This document shows, one piece after another, positions 57,045 through 64,000 of a DNA stretch of 64,000 nt (positions are counted from its first letter, which is position 1; each line of letters starts with the position of its first letter). The notes beneath the pieces are model-generated. The model was not told where the DNA came from and did no database searches. It saw only the letters and a program-made list of their open reading frames with translations. This DNA is from Methylibium rhizosphaerae (GTDB lineage: Bacteria > Pseudomonadota > Gammaproteobacteria > Burkholderiales > Burkholderiaceae_C): the NCBI RefSeq assembly GCF_006386545.1, contig NZ_SWAR01000024.1, positions 26,322 through 90,321 on the forward strand, given 5' to 3'. Made by a program: the position numbers and the translations under genes.

Positions 57045-57575
57045 ATGCGTATCCGTGTCCTCCCCGTGCTGTTGCTGCTGCTGTTCACCGGCCTGTTCGC
57101 GCTGCTCAACTGGCCGGCCTTCGCCACCACCACCACGCTGTCGCTCGGCTTCACCACGGTGCAGGCCTCGCCGGCGCTGGTGATGCTCGTGCTGGTGGCG
57201 CTGCTGGGCATGGCCTATGTGGCCTCGGTGGTGTACCTGCAAGGCGTGGCCCTCCTCGAAAGCCGCCGGCTGGGCAAGGAGCTGCAGACGCAGCGCGAGC
57301 TGGCCGACAAGGCCGAGGCCTCGCGCTTCACCGAGCTGCGCGAGTTCATGACCAGCGAGCTGCAGCGGGTGGTGCAGGCCTCTGCCGAGTCGCGCGCCAG
57401 CCTGCTGCAGCGGATGGAGCAGCTCGAACAGCGCCAGCGGCTGGCGCTGGAGGAGACCGGCAATTCGCTGTCGGCCTACATCGGCGAGCTGGAAGACCGG
57501 CTGGAGCACCATGTGCCGCCGCAGGGGGCGCCGTCGCTCGCACCGCGCGGCCCGGACCGCGGAAGAACCTTCTGA
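57045..57575 (+). CDS. Small membrane protein with coiled coil, LapA-like N-terminus
   Basis: 176 residues. Two membrane helices (VLPVLLLLLFTGLFALLNW and ALVMLVLVALLGMAYVASVVY) resemble the LapA/DUF1049 layout, followed by a coiled coil (about 75-155) rich in Glu, Arg and Gln (LLQRMEQLEQRQRLALEE). Strong AAGGAG 5 nt before ATG 57045. Divergent from the MscS-like gene. LapA in E. coli helps LPS synthesis control, but the long C-terminus makes equivalence unsure. Confidence 0.75.
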   Translation: MRIRVLPVLLLLLFTGLFALLNWPAFATTTTLSLGFTTVQASPALVMLVLVALLGMAYVASVVYLQGVALLESRRLGKELQTQRELADKAEASRFTELREFMTSELQRVVQASAESRASLLQRMEQLEQRQRLALEETGNSLSAYIGELEDRLEHHVPPQGAPSLAPRGPDRGRTF

Positions 57576-57582
57576 GGAGGTG

Positions 57583-57682
57583 GTGACTGGTGACCAGTGA
57601 CTGGTGACTCGTGAAAGACACAGTGGCGCGGGTGATGCCGGCTCGGTATGGTCCTGATCACCAGTCACTGATCACAGGTCAC
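57583..57682. repeat. Long imperfect inverted repeat of GTGACTGGTGA type
   Basis: 25-bp arms 57583-57607 and 57658-57682 match at 22 of 25 positions with 50 bp between them. The left arm also contains direct copies of GTGACTGGTGA. It fills the gap between two plus-strand genes. Confidence 0.8.
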
Positions 57683-57690
57683 TACCCAAG

Positions 57691-58854
57691 ATGGTCATTC
57701 TCGAAGCGGTGCGCACGCCGTTTGCGCGGCGCAATGGCGCCTATGCGGGCACCCGGCCCGACACCCTGCTGGCCCACACCCTGAACGGGCTGCTGCAGCG
57801 TACCGGGCTCGAAGCCCGCAAGGTCGAGGACGTCGTGGCCGGCTGCGTGAGCCAGGCCGGCGAGCAGGGCGCCAACATCGGCCGCCAGGCGGTGCTGCTG
57901 GCCGGCTGGCCGGTGGCGGTGCCGGCCGTCACGCTCAACCGCATGTGCGGCTCGGCGCAGCAGGCGGTGCACTTTGCCGCGCAGGCGGTGGCGGCCGGCG
58001 ACGTGCGCTATGCGGTGGGCTGCGGGGTGGAGCACATGACCCGCGTGCCGATGTTCACCGACCTCACGCTCGGCCGCGGCAACTACCAGGGCTTCGACAT
58101 GCTGAACCCGGCGCTGCTGGCGCTGCACCCGCTCGTCCACCAGGTGGAAAGTGCTGAACGTTTGGCCGAGCACTGGGGCCTGTCGCGCAGCGAGCTCGAT
58201 GCCTATGCCAAGGAAAGCCACCGCCGGGCCTTCGAGGCACGCGGGCTGCAGGCCGAGCTGCTGCCCACGCCGGGGGTCGATGCCGAAGGCCAGGCTGTGA
58301 CGCTGGGGTTCGACGAAGGCGTGCGCGCCACCATCGACGAGGCCCGCATGGCCGCCCTGCAACCCGCGCTGCGTGCGCCGGGGCAAGGCGTGGTGACGGC
58401 GGGCAACGCGAGCCAGATCTCCGATGGCGCCGCCGCCGTGCTGGTGGCCGACGAAACCATCGCCCGCGCCGACGGCTTCCGCCCGAAGGCCCGTTTTCTT
58501 GCGCGCGTGGTGGTCGGCTCCGACCGGGTGATGCAGCTGTCGGGCGTCATTCCGGCCACCACGCTGGCGTTGCAGCGTGCGGGCCTCGCGATCGGCGACA
58601 TCGACTGGGTGGAGATCAATGAGGCCTTCGCCAGCGTGGTGCTGGCCTGGGCACGCGAATTCAAGCCCGACATGGCCCGGGTGAACCCCTGGGGCGGTGC
58701 CATCGCCCATGGCCACCCGCTGGGCGCCACCGGCGCCGGGCTCATGGCCAAGATGCTGCAGGGCCTGGCGCACACCGGCGGCGAGTTCGGCCTGCAGGTC
58801 ATGTGCATCGGCCACGGCATGGCCACCGCGACCATCGTCCAGCGGCTCCGATAG
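57691..58854 (+). CDS. Acetyl-CoA C-acyltransferase (thiolase)
   Basis: 387 residues. Nucleophile Cys in [12 protein letters not shown] near residue 88, GEMBER-like [16 protein letters not shown] with an active-site Asn/Glu, [17 protein letters not shown] with catalytic His, and [10 protein letters not shown] with the second Cys. It is a degradative or biosynthetic thiolase. The usual partners (3-hydroxyacyl-CoA dehydrogenase) are absent in the window, so the pathway is unclear. Confidence 0.94.
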   Translation: MVILEAVRTPFARRNGAYAGTRPDTLLAHTLNGLLQRTGLEARKVEDVVAGCVSQAGEQGANIGRQAVLLAGWPVAVPAVTLNRMCGSAQQAVHFAAQAVAAGDVRYAVGCGVEHMTRVPMFTDLTLGRGNYQGFDMLNPALLALHPLVHQVESAERLAEHWGLSRSELDAYAKESHRRAFEARGLQAELLPTPGVDAEGQAVTLGFDEGVRATIDEARMAALQPALRAPGQGVVTAGNASQISDGAAAVLVADETIARADGFRPKARFLARVVVGSDRVMQLSGVIPATTLALQRAGLAIGDIDWVEINEAFASVVLAWAREFKPDMARVNPWGGAIAHGHPLGATGAGLMAKMLQGLAHTGGEFGLQVMCIGHGMATATIVQRLR

Positions 58855-58924
58855 CCCGCCGGAGGCCGGGGCAGGCACCGAATCTGCCGCTCCTGGAAGG
58901 TCTGGGACCGACAAGGAGATTGCC

Positions 58925-59383
58925 ATGCAGACGATGTGGGTCGTGGTGGCCGACGAGGGGCGTGCCCGTTTTCTGGAGTTGCGCGAAGCCGGTCAGGACT
59001 TGCGCGACGTGGAAGAACTCACCGATGCCGCGGCGCACGCCGACCGTGCGGACTTGCGCCGCGATGCGCAGGGGCGCTTTCACAGCCCGAGCGGCCAGCA
59101 GGGCCCGGGCAGCGGCACCGCGCCGCCGCGCACCGACGAACTCGACAAGGAAGCCGACCTGTTTGCGCGCCGCGTGGCTGAACGCCTGGTGGACGCGCAC
59201 CGCAAGCACCGCTACGAGCAATTGCGCATCGTGGCGGCGCCGCGCTTCCTGGGCCGCCTGCGCCAGCAGCTGCAGCCCGAGGTGAAGGACGTGGTGGTCG
59301 ACGAGCTCGACAAGGACCTCGTGCACCTGGACGAGCGCACGCTGACGCAGCGGCTGTTCCCGTCCTCGGCCACGCGGCACTGA
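58925..59383 (+). CDS. Host-attachment protein family (baeRF-like) small protein
   Basis: 152 residues from ATG 58925 (AAGGAG upstream). WVVVADEGRARFLEL at the N-terminus and VAAPRFLGRLRQQL plus VVDELDKDLVHL at the C-terminus match the protein family named after Agrobacterium host attachment, which has an eRF1-like fold. Probably cytoplasmic; possible ribosome- or RNA-linked role is inference from the fold. 70 bp after the thiolase. Confidence 0.85.
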   Translation: MQTMWVVVADEGRARFLELREAGQDLRDVEELTDAAAHADRADLRRDAQGRFHSPSGQQGPGSGTAPPRTDELDKEADLFARRVAERLVDAHRKHRYEQLRIVAAPRFLGRLRQQLQPEVKDVVVDELDKDLVHLDERTLTQRLFPSSATRH

Positions 59384-59419
59384 GCGAGCGAGCAGGCCGC
59401 GGGGCGGGCAGGGCTTTCG

Positions 59420-59563
59420 TTAGCCCTGGTGCGGACGCTTGCCCGGGTTCTTCTTGCTGCGGGTGTGCGAGCCGCGCTCCTGGCTGCGGCGCTGGCCGCT
59501 CGGCTTGCGGCGCGGGTACTTGGCTTCCTGCATGTCTTGAACGGTGCGGCGGTCTTCTGCCAT
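59420..59563 (-). CDS. Small basic protein (47 residues)
   Basis: ATG 59563 to TAA 59420 with GGAGAAAA just upstream. It starts MAEDRRTVQDMQEAKYPRR and is then Arg/Lys/Gly/Ser-rich (KPSGQRRSQERGSHTRSKK), with no signal. The composition suggests nucleic-acid or ribosome contact. The clear ribosome site and ordered codon use support a real gene. Confidence 0.6.
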   Translation of the reverse strand: MAEDRRTVQDMQEAKYPRRKPSGQRRSQERGSHTRSKKNPGKRPHQG

Positions 59564-59625
59564 GGTTTTCTCCGGTTGCACGGCGGTGCGAAAAAGCGGC
59601 CGCCAGGGGTTGAGGATCGGCGATC

Positions 59626-60207
59626 TTAGAGGGCCTGGAGCTCGCGCGCGATGTTGGCGCGGGCCGCGGCCTCGAAACGTTCACGCAGCAGCTCGGTGAA
59701 ATAGAGCGCCGGCCGCGCCAGCCACTGCCGCAGCAGGTGGCCGCGCTTGAAGCGAAACAGCCAGCCCGGCACGAAGGAATATTCGGCGCGCACCTGCTCG
59801 ACGTAGCGGTCGTAGGCGGGTTGCTCGGCACCGAGGATGGCCAGGTCGAGGTCGAGAAAGAACGCGGTGTCGGCCTGCCCGTCGGTCCAGCGGTGCCCGG
59901 CGGTGGCGAGCACCATCCGCTCCACCGCCTCGATGGTGGCGGCCGGCTCGCACAGCGAACTCAGCACGCCCCGCGCCAGCTCGGCGCTGCGCGCTTCGTT
60001 GTCGGTGCGCTTGGGCTCGTAGATCGCGTCATGGAACCAGATGGCCAGCCCGACGAGCCGCCGGTCGCGCGGCATCGCGCGGTATTCGTCGAGCAGGGCC
60101 AGCAGGTGCTCGATGTGGGAGAGCGTGTGGTAGTGGCGCTGCGGCTCGGCGTAGCGAGCGCGCAGCTCGTTGAGGACGGAAGAGGGCAGTAGGGTGCCGG
60201 CGATCAT
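59626..60207 (-). CDS. HD-domain-like predicted metal-dependent phosphohydrolase
   Basis: 193 residues. YAEPQRHYHTLSHIEHLL (first His) and IWFHDAIYEPKRTDNE (HD pair) are the metal-binding motifs, with ATAGHRW further on. This is the small predicted HD superfamily hydrolase group found across proteobacteria, of unknown substrate. It lies 25 bp downstream of the small unknown gene at the end of the type VI island and in the same direction. Confidence 0.85.
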   Translation of the reverse strand: MIAGTLLPSSVLNELRARYAEPQRHYHTLSHIEHLLALLDEYRAMPRDRRLVGLAIWFHDAIYEPKRTDNEARSAELARGVLSSLCEPAATIEAVERMVLATAGHRWTDGQADTAFFLDLDLAILGAEQPAYDRYVEQVRAEYSFVPGWLFRFKRGHLLRQWLARPALYFTELLRERFEAAARANIARELQAL

Positions 60208-60232
60208 GGACGCGCGTGAAAGAGCGGAACGC

Positions 60233-60559
60233 TCAAGCGTAGTCGGAGACCGGGAAGTCTAGCCACTGCGCCCGGTTGGACACCAGATCGATCCTGTAAA
60301 GCTCGCAGTGGGTGGGGAACGGATCGAAGCGGGTTTCGCCTTCGAGCACGAGGGTCTGGGTCTCGAAGCCGCGGGGGCTGTGGCCAGGCTCGACGAGATA
60401 GCGGCGGGTCAGCAGGTCCACCACGTAGGTTCGCGCCGCATTCGAAAGCACCGCGACAAACCGGCCGTCGGGCGTGCAGATGGCATGCCTTGGCGGCTCG
60501 TTCGGCGGTGCGCCGAGGAGTGCGAGGGCTTGTGAGGTGGGGCTTTCGGCTGCGGTCAT
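60233..60559 (-). CDS. Hypothetical protein near type VI island
   Basis: 108 residues from ATG 60559. The centre has a strand-turn pattern (HAICTPDGRFVAVLSN, RTYVVDLLTRRYLVEPG), then FDPFPTHCELYRIDLVSNRAQW. No signal or membrane segment. It is downstream of the secretion-effector genes in the same direction and could be a further immunity-type protein; nothing in the sequence proves it. Confidence 0.6.
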   Translation of the reverse strand: MTAAESPTSQALALLGAPPNEPPRHAICTPDGRFVAVLSNAARTYVVDLLTRRYLVEPGHSPRGFETQTLVLEGETRFDPFPTHCELYRIDLVSNRAQWLDFPVSDYA

Positions 60560-60582
60560 TCTCGGAACGAGCAGGCAAGCGG

Positions 60583-60786
60583 TCAGCCTTGCTGCTCGTC
60601 CCACTGCCAGATGGTGGCGCCGTAGTCGGTGGTGAAGGCGGGCATCAGCTGTCCGACAACGAAGAAGCGGCGGCTGCCGGCCTTGGCCGGCGTGAACCAA
60701 CAGCCTTCGCGGGGGCGGGGTTGGCGAGCCGGTACGCTGGCTGGGGATGCTGCCAAGTCAATGGCCGGCGGACGGATCATCCCCAT
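60583..60786 (-). CDS. Short hypothetical protein, possibly a fragment
   Basis: 67 residues from ATG 60786, overlapping the end of the frame-broken gene upstream by 29 bp. The first 30 residues are Pro/Ala-rich. The rest (CWFTPAKAGSRRFFVVGQLM, then DYGATIWQWDEQQG) looks like a folded C-terminal piece. The small size and abrupt domain start suggest a remnant of a larger gene or an unusual small immunity protein. Confidence 0.5.
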   Translation of the reverse strand: MGMIRPPAIDLAASPASVPARQPRPREGCWFTPAKAGSRRFFVVGQLMPAFTTDYGATIWQWDEQQG

Positions 60787-61022
60787 CGACTTCGAAACGT
60801 GTCCCCTTCTTTGCGAGTTCATCCTTTATGCCGGCGAGTAGTCTTGCTCTGATGTCGCGATTGATGGGCTCGCCCTTTCTCGCTGGGTCCGTCAGGCGAA
60901 CGTCATCAGCGTAGATGACGTAGTCCAGACCATGGTCAGGGTTTCAGGGCTTCTCCTTGCACCGTGTATGAGAGTCCATCGAGTTCGAACTCGATGCGGC
61001 TGGGGGTCATGCGAATGATCAT
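60758..61022 (-). pseudogene. Immunity-like small gene broken or frameshifted at CCC-TGA
   Basis: From ATG 61022 the frame gives 28 residues (SRIEFELDGLSYTVQGEALKP) and stops at TGA 60938-60936. A +1 slip at the CCC just before that TGA continues as DHGLDYVIYADDVRLTDP and on through KGEPINRDIRARLLAGIKDE to FEVDGDDPSAGH, ending at TGA 60760. The second part has no start codon of its own, so both parts are one gene of about 86 residues. The pattern recalls Imm74-type immunity proteins from memory. It is either a pseudogene, a sequencing error or a programmed +1 frameshift. Confidence 0.7.
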
Positions 61023-61035
61023 TCCGCGACGGCGC

Positions 61036-61995
61036 CTACTTCGGATAGGTACCTGGCTTGGCGGGTGGATCGGGAAAAGCCGGCGCCTTTGTGGGCGGCC
61101 TGGGTGCTGCCCAGCCGTTGCGTACGGCCCATGCCTGGATGTCGGCAATCTTGCCGGGCCTTTCGCCACCGGGGCAGTCGTACAGGCAATACCAAGCGTC
61201 TTCGTGTTTGCCGATCACCGGCTTCTTGTCGCCAAAGCGCGCCCAGCCGATGAACTCGCGGATGTAGCTGCCGTGCTCGAAGGTCTTGCCTTTGGGCACG
61301 TAGCTCGTCACGTCGATGTAGGGCCGCTCATCGTCGTAGAGCTGGTAGGCCCATTCGCGGCAGCCAAACGTGGTGCTGAATTCGGTGGCCTTGAACAGGC
61401 GTCCGTACAAGTACGTGTCGCTGCGCACTTGTGCTGCATCTGGCTGTTGACCGACGCTGCACAGCCCGGGCGCCCAGTGGATGCTGACATCCCCCAGCCC
61501 TGTGAACCATTTGCCCAGCTTATAGAGACGTGCGTTCGGTTCTTCGCCGGCAGAGAGGGTGATGTTGAGCGACTCATTGAGTCGTCCGCGCAGGAGGCCC
61601 TTGTGCGAATGCTTTGTGGTCACAAAACCCTGTTTGTCGAACTCGATGGCCACCACGGCGAAGTCCTGGCTGCCTAAGAACTCGGACGGTTTGGCAGCAA
61701 CGATTGCGACGGGGTCGAAGAACTCGTACCACCAGAAGTAGCTGGCGCCCTCCGCAGCATTGTTCTTCGCCGCCCGGGCTTGACGGCTTTTCCACATGTC
61801 TGAGGCATCCACAAAGAGGAAGTAGCGAGCCTCCCAGGGGCGATCGATCCACGCGTGCGATCGGGAACGCGATCCCCCCCTTGCTCCCTCGGCCGATGGC
61901 GATGAGGCCTCAGGCACATCCAGCTTCGGTTGCGCGCAAGCGGAGATCGACGTCAACAGGAGGCCACATATGACGGCCAGAGCTATTGCCTTCAT
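61036..61995 (-). CDS. Lipoprotein, candidate periplasmic immunity protein for the M15-like effector
   Basis: 319 residues. The signal peptide ends in a lipobox SISAC with Cys20; no Asp follows at +2 (it is Ala), which would allow outer-membrane sorting. The mature protein is rich in aromatic residues (GASYFWWYEFFDP, WFTGLGDVSIHWAPGLC) and ends in a Pro-rich tail. Its ATG overlaps the effector stop by 4 bp (ATGA). Periplasmic lipoproteins coupled to peptidoglycan-targeting effectors are usually immunity proteins, so that role is inferred. Another possibility is an accessory subunit. Confidence 0.7.
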   Translation of the reverse strand: MKAIALAVICGLLLTSISACAQPKLDVPEASSPSAEGARGGSRSRSHAWIDRPWEARYFLFVDASDMWKSRQARAAKNNAAEGASYFWWYEFFDPVAIVAAKPSEFLGSQDFAVVAIEFDKQGFVTTKHSHKGLLRGRLNESLNITLSAGEEPNARLYKLGKWFTGLGDVSIHWAPGLCSVGQQPDAAQVRSDTYLYGRLFKATEFSTTFGCREWAYQLYDDERPYIDVTSYVPKGKTFEHGSYIREFIGWARFGDKKPVIGKHEDAWYCLYDCPGGERPGKIADIQAWAVRNGWAAPRPPTKAPAFPDPPAKPGTYPK

Positions 61996-63371
61996 AGGAT
62001 TCCCGGTTCACTCACTGTGATGTGCAAGTGGTGTGCATGCAACCGCTCGTTGGACTCCTTGATGCCTCTTTGCATGTTGGCCTTCGGAGCAACTTTGTCG
62101 TGCGTGTTGTCATCCATGAGCCACGGGTCGAACAGCTGCTGCACGCAGACGCACTTGAGAAGAGATGTTCGGAACACTCTCGCCGTCGCGGGCTCGGAGG
62201 CATCTCGCGTGCTGTTCCATTTGTCCTCCCTCTGCGACTCTGTTTCAGCTGCCGCAATTGCCGCTTCTCGCGTGGCCTTCGATCTTTCGATGGCAAGCGC
62301 CTTCTCCGCCGGGCTTAGCTTTGGTTGCTTTGCCGCCTTCGTCGCAGCGGCGAACTCCGCATCCGCCTTCTTCCTCGCCACGATCGCGTCTTCGTACTCC
62401 TTGAACGCCGTGACCTCCGCGTCGGTGACGTTGTCCGCGTCGTTGCCGTTGCCCTTGCCGGAAGGCTTCTTGCCTTCGAGCGCTGTGCGCAGCTCCTGGC
62501 GGTTCATCCTTGTCTTGCCCACGTAGTTGACGTCAAGTCCCAGCCCCGAGCGGTGAGCGATGGAGCCGAGCATGGGGCGCCAGCAAGATGTGACGTTCAG
62601 CGAGGTGATCTCGTTCTCGATGGCCGCGTTGAAAAGGGCCACGTAGCCGGCGGGATGCACGCGCGTCAGCCCGTCGGTGAGCAGCGCATAGCTGGTGATG
62701 TTGTCCTTCGGATTGTTGGCGTCCTCGAACTTGACCGTGAGCGTCATCGCGGCCTTCTCGGGGCGCGCCGGAATGGACAGCACCAGCGTTGCGGTCTTCA
62801 GTCCGTTGTAGATGCTTTCGACTGCGGCCTTTACTTCCGCGCTCGTGTCTTGCGGCATCAGCGCACTGGCTTCGGCGGCGGTGTACTTGTGCGACACCCT
62901 CATCCAGATGTCGCCGGTCAGAGGCGCCGTGTACTCGTCGGCGGGCTTTGCAGCTTCTGCCTTCTCGTCCTTGTCTTTCTTGCGGACGGGTGTGTCTGCA
63001 TCCTTGAGCTTGCCGGCCTTCTCGGTGATCGTGACGACGATGTCTCGCTCGCCGGCGGTCACTTCGTAAACCAGCTCCTTGCGGTACGAAGGGTGTGCAT
63101 CGCTGTTGAGAAAGAGTCCGACCCGTTCGCCCTGGTCGACGAAGGCCACGACCTTTCCGCCCAGGCCGCGGACCCGCTTGGGCTTCGCATCGAACGCGGG
63201 CTGCGCCTTGCCGTTGACGGCGATGGCGTACGGAATGCTCAGGGTCTTGGAGGAGGCTGCGTTGAAGACGTACGTGACCTTGCGCTTCGGGGTGACCGGC
63301 ACTTGCGTTGCGCCCGCCGGGTTGTTGGGCTTCGTTTGGCTGGTTGCGTCGGGTTTTGCGCTCGTGGCCAT
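61992..63371 (-). CDS. Candidate type VI effector with M15-like zinc peptidase motifs
   Basis: 459 residues, starting directly after the vgrG stop (TGA-ATG). Residues about 30-120 look like a beta-rich domain (VTYVFNAASSKTLSIPYAI). The C-terminal half has SIAHRSGLGLDV at 270-281, which fits the M15 S-x-H-x-x-G-x-x-x-D signature with ligands His273 and Asp280, and NERLHAHHLHIT near 441-452, which fits the E-x-x-H end with Glu442 and His445. Between them lie about 150 residues of charged Ala/Lys/Glu helix, an unusually long insertion. M15 enzymes cut D-Ala-D-Ala or peptidoglycan stems, so a cell-wall toxin delivered by VgrG is the best guess. No signal peptide, as expected for such cargo. Confidence 0.72.
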   Translation of the reverse strand: MATSAKPDATSQTKPNNPAGATQVPVTPKRKVTYVFNAASSKTLSIPYAIAVNGKAQPAFDAKPKRVRGLGGKVVAFVDQGERVGLFLNSDAHPSYRKELVYEVTAGERDIVVTITEKAGKLKDADTPVRKKDKDEKAEAAKPADEYTAPLTGDIWMRVSHKYTAAEASALMPQDTSAEVKAAVESIYNGLKTATLVLSIPARPEKAAMTLTVKFEDANNPKDNITSYALLTDGLTRVHPAGYVALFNAAIENEITSLNVTSCWRPMLGSIAHRSGLGLDVNYVGKTRMNRQELRTALEGKKPSGKGNGNDADNVTDAEVTAFKEYEDAIVARKKADAEFAAATKAAKQPKLSPAEKALAIERSKATREAAIAAAETESQREDKWNSTRDASEPATARVFRTSLLKCVCVQQLFDPWLMDDNTHDKVAPKANMQRGIKESNERLHAHHLHITVSEPGIL

Positions 63372-64000
63372 TCAGCAGCCCTCCGCCGCAGGCGCATCGC
63401 TCGCGTCATCCGACTGTTCGGAGGGTTCCCAGTAAAGCTTGAGTCCCTGCGGGTCGGCGGTCGCGATGGTCATGGTCTTGCCTTGTTCGTCCGTTCGCCC
63501 GGTGATCTGTTCGCCGTTCGCCAAGACGACGCGATAGGGCATGTCCGCCACAGGTTGTCCGCTCACACTGTTGACGGCCTGGAATTGCTCGTGAAACACC
63601 TTGGCCCGGCTGTCCGGCAAAGTGGGCAACTGCGCGCTTCCACTCCCACCCCCACCCCAATCATGCGTAGCCCCCTTCACCGTGAAGCTGCCCGGGCACA
63701 CGAAGTCGATGTTGGCGCCCTCCAGCTTCACCTGGGCCTGGCCGGCGGTGAGCGTGATGGCGCTGGAGGCCAGGATGCGGATCTCGTCGTTGGAACTGGT
63801 GACTTGGATGTCCTGGTCGGCCAGCAGCTCCAGGGCGTCGGTGTGGGCGCGCAAGGACAGCGGCCCGTTGGCCGCCCTGGCCTGCAGGCCGCCCGCGTGG
63901 GTGAACCAGCTGGTGGTCTCGCCGCTCACGCTGCTGTAGGTGTGGGCGGCCGTGAGCTGCACGTCGCCCTGGGCCACCAGGCTCAGGTCCTGCCCGGCAA
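63372..64000 (-). CDS. vgrG: VgrG spike protein, C-terminal part, cut by window edge
   Basis: The frame is open to base 64000; about 208 residues are visible. The N-terminal part shows the VgrG C-terminal beta-helix/DUF2345 pattern (LELLADQDIQVTSSNDEIRI, AITLTAGQAQVKLEGANIDF, FTVKGATHDW). After a GGGGSG linker comes a transthyretin-like module (VSGQPVADMPYRVVLANGEQITGRTDEQGK, trimmed: DMPYRVVLANGEQITGRTDE) and an acidic tail. Such extensions bind or carry effectors. The stop touches the next ATG, so the downstream gene is its cargo by position. Confidence 0.88.
   Translation of the reverse strand, partial: AGQDLSLVAQGDVQLTAAHTYSSVSGETTSWFTHAGGLQARAANGPLSLRAHTDALELLADQDIQVTSSNDEIRILASSAITLTAGQAQVKLEGANIDFVCPGSFTVKGATHDWGGGGSGSAQLPTLPDSRAKVFHEQFQAVNSVSGQPVADMPYRVVLANGEQITGRTDEQGKTMTIATADPQGLKLYWEPSEQSDDASDAPAAEGC

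Overview
The window is a very GC-rich piece of a beta-proteobacterial chromosome. The order yidC-yidD-rnpA-rpmH / dnaA-dnaN-gyrB places the replication origin near 27-29 kb. Two orphan Bug-type tricarboxylate receptors, the creBCD system, a kdsD-kdsC-lptC block next to a CPA2 antiporter and many LysR regulators point to Burkholderiales of the Rubrivivax/Leptothrix/Methylibium type. That placement is inference from gene content. I see no rRNA, tRNA, CRISPR array, transposase or integrase.

Layout. 1-5 kb: a histidine kinase cut by the left edge, a BON lipoprotein, and a divergent LysR/azoreductase pair followed by a pirin. 5.3-9 kb: a small soluble PilJ/MCP-like protein, then LysR, a Bug receptor and an AstE/aspartoacylase-like deacylase. 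9-12.7 kb: creB-creC-creD on the minus strand, with an unusual triplicated start region between creB and creC. 13-16 kb: an outer-membrane barrel, MarC, a BtuF-like protein and a glycine-rich RRM protein. 16-21 kb: kdsD-kdsC-lptC-SDR, divergent from a KefB-like antiporter. 21.4-33 kb: apt, a cyclic-nucleotide-binding protein, mnmE, yidC, yidD, rnpA, rpmH, origin, dnaA, dnaN, gyrB.

33-51 kb is accessory and metabolic: a GlxA-type regulator divergent from a vanadium haloperoxidase/methyltransferase pair, DUF2798 with LysR, a GH3 glucosidase, an HPP-CBS membrane protein, serA, an exonuclease, a second Bug receptor with an N-formylglutamate amidohydrolase-like deacylase and LysR, a luciferase-like monooxygenase and an M14 carboxypeptidase. 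51.8-60.2 kb: esterase, a winged-helix/nucleotidyltransferase pair that looks like a toxin-antitoxin or defence module, VOC proteins, a Vgb-like propeller, an MscS channel, a thiolase and small proteins.

The right end (60.2-64 kb) is a type VI secretion cargo island on the minus strand. It runs from the C-terminus of VgrG to a protein with M15 (D-Ala-D-Ala carboxypeptidase-like) zinc motifs, a lipoprotein overlapping it by ATGA (candidate periplasmic immunity protein), a small gene whose frame is broken exactly at CCC-TGA, and two small unknown genes. This module, the creB-creC repeat, the palindrome over the LysR start at 48.6 kb and the winged-helix/nucleotidyltransferase operon are the most promising places for something undescribed.
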